Below are positions 60,252 to 64,000 of a DNA stretch of 64,000 nucleotides, piece after piece (within the stretch, counting starts at the first letter, position 1; every line of letters starts with the position of its first letter). Source of the stretch: Gemmatimonadota bacterium. Lineage in GTDB: Bacteria; Gemmatimonadota; Gemmatimonadetes; Gemmatimonadales; Gemmatimonadaceae. Location: assembly GCA_016182795.1 (NCBI GenBank), contig JACPFW010000037.1:1-64000 (forward strand), written 5' to 3'. The notes below the pieces were generated by a model that was not told the DNA's origin, searched no databases, and worked only from the letters and a program-made list of their open reading frames with translations. The translations under genes were made by a program, and so were the position numbers.

Positions 60252-61202
60252 ATGGGAGTGCGGTTCGGGTCTGGCGCACGCAAGGCGATCGACGCCGCGA
60301 TGGTCGAGGCGGAACGTCACGGCCTTGACCTGCCAAACTCCCTGCATCTCCTCCTCGGCATGCTGCGCGCGCCGCTCGGCACGGCGAGCCAGATGCTGGC
60401 GATGCTCGGAATGCCCGTAGACCTGCTGGTGCGCGCCGTGGAGTCGCGCCTGTCGGGCGCCGGCGCGGCCGCGATGGCCGAGAGCGAGGACGCCGCCGAG
60501 GCGATTCTGCGCGCGGCGGGCGAACAGGCGGAACGGCGCGGTGGCGGTGTGGTGACCGAGGGCGACATCATGCGGGCCATGGGGCACAGCCCGCACAGCG
60601 GCGCCGGACGCGTGTTGCTGGAGGCCGGCATCTCCGCCGAGCGCCTCGACCAGTTGCCCCTGGAGGCCACGCACGATGGACCAGTCGCTGGCGGCACGCG
60701 AAACGTGACGCGGGTACACACGGGCATCGGATACGATTCGCATCGATTCGGTCCGGGCGACGGCATTGTGCTGGGCGGTGTGATGATCCCGTCGCAGCAG
60801 CGACTGGTGGGGCACAGCGACGGCGACGCCGTGGCGCACGCCGTGACCGATGCCGTGCTGGGCGGCGCCGGCGTCGGAGACATTGGTGAGATGTTCTCCG
60901 ACCTCGATGTCGCCAACAAGGGGCGCGATTCCATCGAGATGCTGCATCTTGCCGTGGAGCGCGTGCGGCTGGCCGGCTGGACGCCGGCGCAGGTGGATGT
61001 CACGGTCATCGCCGAGACACCGCGCATTGGCCCGTATCGCGGTCCGATGCGTGAACGGCTGGCGCATGCGCTGGGCGTGAACGTCACCGATGTGATGGTC
61101 AAGGGCAAGAGCAACGAGGGCATGGGGTGGATCGGACGCGGCGAGGGGATTGCCGCGATCGCGGTGGCGACGCTTCACTCGTTTGAATTGGAGCGACGGT
61201 GA
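60252..61202 (+). CDS. ispF: Fusion of a Clp_N-like domain and IspF (MECDP synthase)
   Basis: 316 residues, about twice the usual IspF. Residues 152-316 are a full IspF: metal ligands Asp162, His164 (GYDSHRF) and His188 (GHSDGDAVAHAVTDA), then DIGEMFSD and KGKSNEGMGWIGRGEG. It makes methylerythritol 2,4-cyclodiphosphate in the MEP pathway. Residues 1-145 look like the paired-helical-repeat Clp N-domain: AERHGLDLPNSLHLLLGML, then a second repeat AEAILRAAGEQAERRGGGVV. No AAA ATPase follows. An in-frame GTG at 60705 could start a stand-alone IspF of 165 residues, but I see no ribosome site for it. Confidence 0.85.
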   Translation: MGVRFGSGARKAIDAAMVEAERHGLDLPNSLHLLLGMLRAPLGTASQMLAMLGMPVDLLVRAVESRLSGAGAAAMAESEDAAEAILRAAGEQAERRGGGVVTEGDIMRAMGHSPHSGAGRVLLEAGISAERLDQLPLEATHDGPVAGGTRNVTRVHTGIGYDSHRFGPGDGIVLGGVMIPSQQRLVGHSDGDAVAHAVTDAVLGGAGVGDIGEMFSDLDVANKGRDSIEMLHLAVERVRLAGWTPAQVDVTVIAETPRIGPYRGPMRERLAHALGVNVTDVMVKGKSNEGMGWIGRGEGIAAIAVATLHSFELERR

Positions 61203-61840
61203 ACGCACTGCTGGACTGGGTGAACGCGCTCGACGTGAACACCCTGTACGTACTGCTCGGCGCCGTCGCGTTCATCGAGAGCATCTTCCCGCCAGCGCCC
61301 GCAGACGTTGTCGTGGCGTTCGGCGCTTTCTATGCGGCCCGTCGCGGCGCGAGCATGGGGCCGGTAGTGGCCGCGATCGTCGCCGGCAGCGTGCTGGGCT
61401 CGCTGGTGGTCTACGCCGTGGCCCGACGCTTCGGCGCTGAGTGGATGCACTCCAATCTCAAGCGTCTGCACCTGCTGAACGCCGAAGAGCGGCTCGAAGG
61501 GCTGTACGCGCACTACGGCCTCGCCGCGCTCTTCGTCAGCCGCTTTGTGCCGGGACTCCGCGCGGTCGTGTCGCCAATGGCCGGAGCCCTGCGCGTGAAC
61601 GTGCTGCGCTACGCGCTGGTGATCTTCGTGGCGAGCACCATCTGGTATGGCCTGATCATCTGGCTCGCGTTCCAGGTTGGGGCCGACTGGGAGCAGGTCA
61701 AGGAATCGCTGCACGTGGTGGGGCGTCGGGTTGGCATTACCGCCGCCATCCTCATCGCGGTGCTGGCCGTCCTCGGCTGGGAGCTGTGGCGCCGCCACAA
61801 AGCCAAGCACCCGCACCTGCAGCATCCGCCGTCGGAGTGA
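61199..61840 (+). CDS. DedA family membrane protein
   Basis: 213 residues from a GTG overlapping the IspF stop. Four to five helices. DedA proteins are flippase-like and involved in lipid carrier recycling and envelope integrity. Family motifs are FIESIFPPAPADVVV and the FVSRFVPGLRAVVSPMAG stretch with conserved Arg and Gly. The tail is His/Lys-rich (RRHKAKHPHLQH). The stop overlaps the recombinase gene (GTGA). Confidence 0.9.
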   Translation: MNALLDWVNALDVNTLYVLLGAVAFIESIFPPAPADVVVAFGAFYAARRGASMGPVVAAIVAGSVLGSLVVYAVARRFGAEWMHSNLKRLHLLNAEERLEGLYAHYGLAALFVSRFVPGLRAVVSPMAGALRVNVLRYALVIFVASTIWYGLIIWLAFQVGADWEQVKESLHVVGRRVGITAAILIAVLAVLGWELWRRHKAKHPHLQHPPSE

Positions 61841-62748
61841 GCGGCCCCGCCGATCTCCTCCGTCCGTTCCTGCTCGAGCGATTCGCCGAGTTTCTGACGC
61901 TCGAACAGGGGAGTTCCGCGCGCACGAACGACAGCTACGGCCGCGACCTGCAACGGCTGGCCGAATGGGCCGTCGCGCACGGGGTGGTCTCACCGGAGGC
62001 GCTGACGGCCGCGCAGTTGCGCGAGTTCGTGTACTTCCTCAAGGACCTCGGCCTCTCGCCCGCGTCAATTCGCCGCAGCATCTCGGCCATGCGCACCTGG
62101 TATCGGTTCCTGATGGCCGAGGGGGCGGTGACGGGGGACCCCAGCGAGCGGCTCGAGACGCCGAAGAAATGGCGGACCCTGCCCGAGGTGCTCACCGCGC
62201 ACGAGGTCGAGCTGCTGCTCTCGTCCATTCCAATCGAAGAGCCGCTCGCCTTTCGCGACCGCGCGATGCTCGAGCTGGCGTACGGCGCCGGACTGCGCGT
62301 GGGCGAGTGGATCACCATCAAAGTGAAGGACCTGATGCTCGACGAGGGTGTCGTGCGCGTGTTCGGCAAGGGCGGCAAGGAGCGGCTCGTGCCGGTGGGC
62401 GGCAAGGCGACCGGCGCCGTGGCGATCTATCTGCGCGAGCTGCGCCCGCGCCTCGAGCGCGGCAAAGGGGCAGGGGTGCTCTTCCTGAACGCGCGGGGCG
62501 CGCCGCTCAGCCGCATGGGCGCGTGGAAGATCCTCCGCAAATACGTGCAGCTCGCTGGCATCAGCAAGCCGGTCACGCCGCACACCCTGCGCCATTCCTT
62601 CGCGACCCACCTGCTCGAGGGCGGGGCCGACCTGCGGTCGGTGCAGGAGATGCTCGGCCACGCGGACATCAGCACCACGCAGATCTACACGCACATCGAC
62701 CGCGAATTCCTCCGGTCGGTGCACCGGCAGTTCCACCCCCGCGGGTAG
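61837..62748 (+). CDS. xerD: Tyrosine recombinase, XerC/XerD type
   Basis: 303 residues from a GTG within the DedA stop. It resolves chromosome dimers by site-specific recombination at dif. The N-terminal SAM-like domain covers about 15-100. Catalytic residues are Arg154 (GAGLRVGE), His249 and Arg252 (HTLRHSF), His275 (LGHADI) and nucleophile Tyr284 (QIYTH). The Lys is in FGKGGKERLVP. Nothing links it to a mobile element. Whether it is the XerC or XerD partner is not resolved; MLGHADISTTQIYTH is closer to XerD. Confidence 0.9.
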   Translation: MSGPADLLRPFLLERFAEFLTLEQGSSARTNDSYGRDLQRLAEWAVAHGVVSPEALTAAQLREFVYFLKDLGLSPASIRRSISAMRTWYRFLMAEGAVTGDPSERLETPKKWRTLPEVLTAHEVELLLSSIPIEEPLAFRDRAMLELAYGAGLRVGEWITIKVKDLMLDEGVVRVFGKGGKERLVPVGGKATGAVAIYLRELRPRLERGKGAGVLFLNARGAPLSRMGAWKILRKYVQLAGISKPVTPHTLRHSFATHLLEGGADLRSVQEMLGHADISTTQIYTHIDREFLRSVHRQFHPRG

Positions 62749-62790
62749 TGCAGGGGACAGGGAACTCCGCTCGCGATTACATTCCCCACC

Positions 62791-63380
<590 letters not shown>

Positions 63381-63384
<4 letters not shown>

Positions 63385-64000
63385 GTCTGGCGCGGCGGCG
63401 GCTCCTCGGCCTGGCCGCGCTCGTCGGGCTGGCGACGCCGGCCTTCTTCTTTGTCGTGCCGCGTGTCGTGGGCGCGCGGATGAACCGCGTGGACGACACA
63501 CGGGCGATCGCCGTCTCGGCGCGCGCGGAGACGCTGCACAAGACGCTGTTCGTGGCCGACCTCCACAACGACCTGCTCCTGTGGGACCGCGACCCCGTAC
63601 AGCCCGGCTGGTGGGGCCACACCGACGTGCAGCGACTCGTTGACGGGAACGTGGCGTTTGAGGTCTTTTCCACCGTCACCAAGACACCCAAGGGGCAGAA
63701 CTACCTCCGCAACAGCGCGGCGACCGACAACATCACCCTGCTCGCCATCACCTCGCGCTGGCCGCGCCGCACCTGGGGCAGCCGTCTGCAGCGTGCGCTG
63801 TATCAGGCCGACAAGCTGGAGCATGCGGCGGCGATCTCCGAGGGGCGGCTGGTCGTTGTGCATACGGCGCGGGAGCTGCAAACGGCGCTCGAATTCCGCG
63901 AGCGCACCCCCGTCATCAAGCCGGTCATCGGGATTCTGAACACCGAGGGTCTGCAGGCGATCGACGGCGAACTGGCCAATGTCGACACCCTCTTTGCGCA
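63381..64000 (+). CDS. Membrane dipeptidase (peptidase M19 family), partial
   Basis: About 206 codons are visible before the window ends; the gene continues beyond 64000. The N-terminus has a hydrophobic helix (RRRLLGLAALVGLATPAFFF), a signal or anchor. The M19 metal motif H-x-D is in FVADLHNDLLL, and GHTDVQRLVDGNVAFEVFS and GILNTEGLQAIDG match later conserved blocks. It hydrolyses dipeptides, including D-amino acid forms. The ATG overlaps the preceding stop. Confidence 0.88.

Noticed and set aside
61837-62748. Integrase of a mobile element
   Set aside because: The Xer-type protein sits in a coupled housekeeping run with no att-like repeats, tRNA or phage genes nearby.

Overview
The window is GC-rich, gene-dense chromosomal DNA with no intergenic gap longer than about 220 bases. 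I see no tRNA or rRNA genes, insertion sequences, phage genes or CRISPR arrays. Several features suggest a Gram-negative, menaquinone-using, respiring bacterium, most plausibly a member of the Gemmatimonadota or a neighbouring phylum. These are a 14-gene complex I cluster, a three-subunit succinate dehydrogenase with a b558-type anchor, the futalosine route to menaquinone, the MEP isoprenoid genes (ispD, ispF), many Sec signal peptides and two outer-membrane beta-barrel candidates. The phylum is an inference from gene content; no rRNA is present to settle it.

Layout. 1-7.4 kb: housekeeping run ispD(end)-tsaC-ywlE-like-aroE-comF-like-gap-pgk-tpiA-secG-carA. 7.5-10.7 kb: an HU gene with its own promoter and terminator, molybdopterin genes moaD-moaE-moaA, and mdh with a strong terminator. 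10.8-14.2 kb: sdhCAB. 14.3-17.7 kb: a secreted S9 peptidase and a lipoprotein serpin. 17.75-21.2 kb, minus strand: a membrane protein, an NTF2-like secreted protein, dcd, and a CsgG-like/beta-barrel protein. 21.4-35.7 kb: nuoA-N, in which nuoF carries an internal deletion with a frameshift. 35.8-39.6 kb: a phosphohexomutase and a UPF0182 membrane protein. 39.8-48.4 kb: a tightly coupled five-gene redox locus. 48.5-51.1 kb: sucCD and ndk. 51.1-57.1 kb: yceD-rpmF-plsX-fabH-fabD-fabG-acpP-fabF. 57.1-61.2 kb: mqnE-mqnA-mqnC and a Clp_N-IspF fusion. 61.2-64 kb: a DedA protein, a Xer recombinase, a glutamine amidotransferase and the start of an M19 dipeptidase.

The most striking system is the 39.8-48.4 kb locus. 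It encodes a membrane protein with two His pairs like a diheme cytochrome b, a membrane-anchored iron-sulfur flavoprotein whose FAD/NAD fold looks circularly permuted, two exported cytochromes with 23 and 34 CxxCH haem motifs, and a signal-peptide beta-barrel protein. The four junctions are a 5-base gap, direct abutment, a 4-base overlap and a 1-base overlap. In the 34-haem protein, eight consecutive tri-haem units have an exact 73-residue (219-bp) period. I infer a route carrying electrons from the membrane or cytosol through the periplasm to or across the outer membrane. No function has been shown from sequence alone.

Other observations worth following up are the broken nuoF beside two small tandem repeats, the Clp_N-IspF fusion, a CX5CX2C cluster motif in MqnE, an arginine-phosphatase signature in the LMW-PTP gene, and a recurring promoter form (TTGAC-like, 17 bases, TACGTT) before hup, the S9 peptidase and yceD, the last apparently giving a leaderless mRNA.
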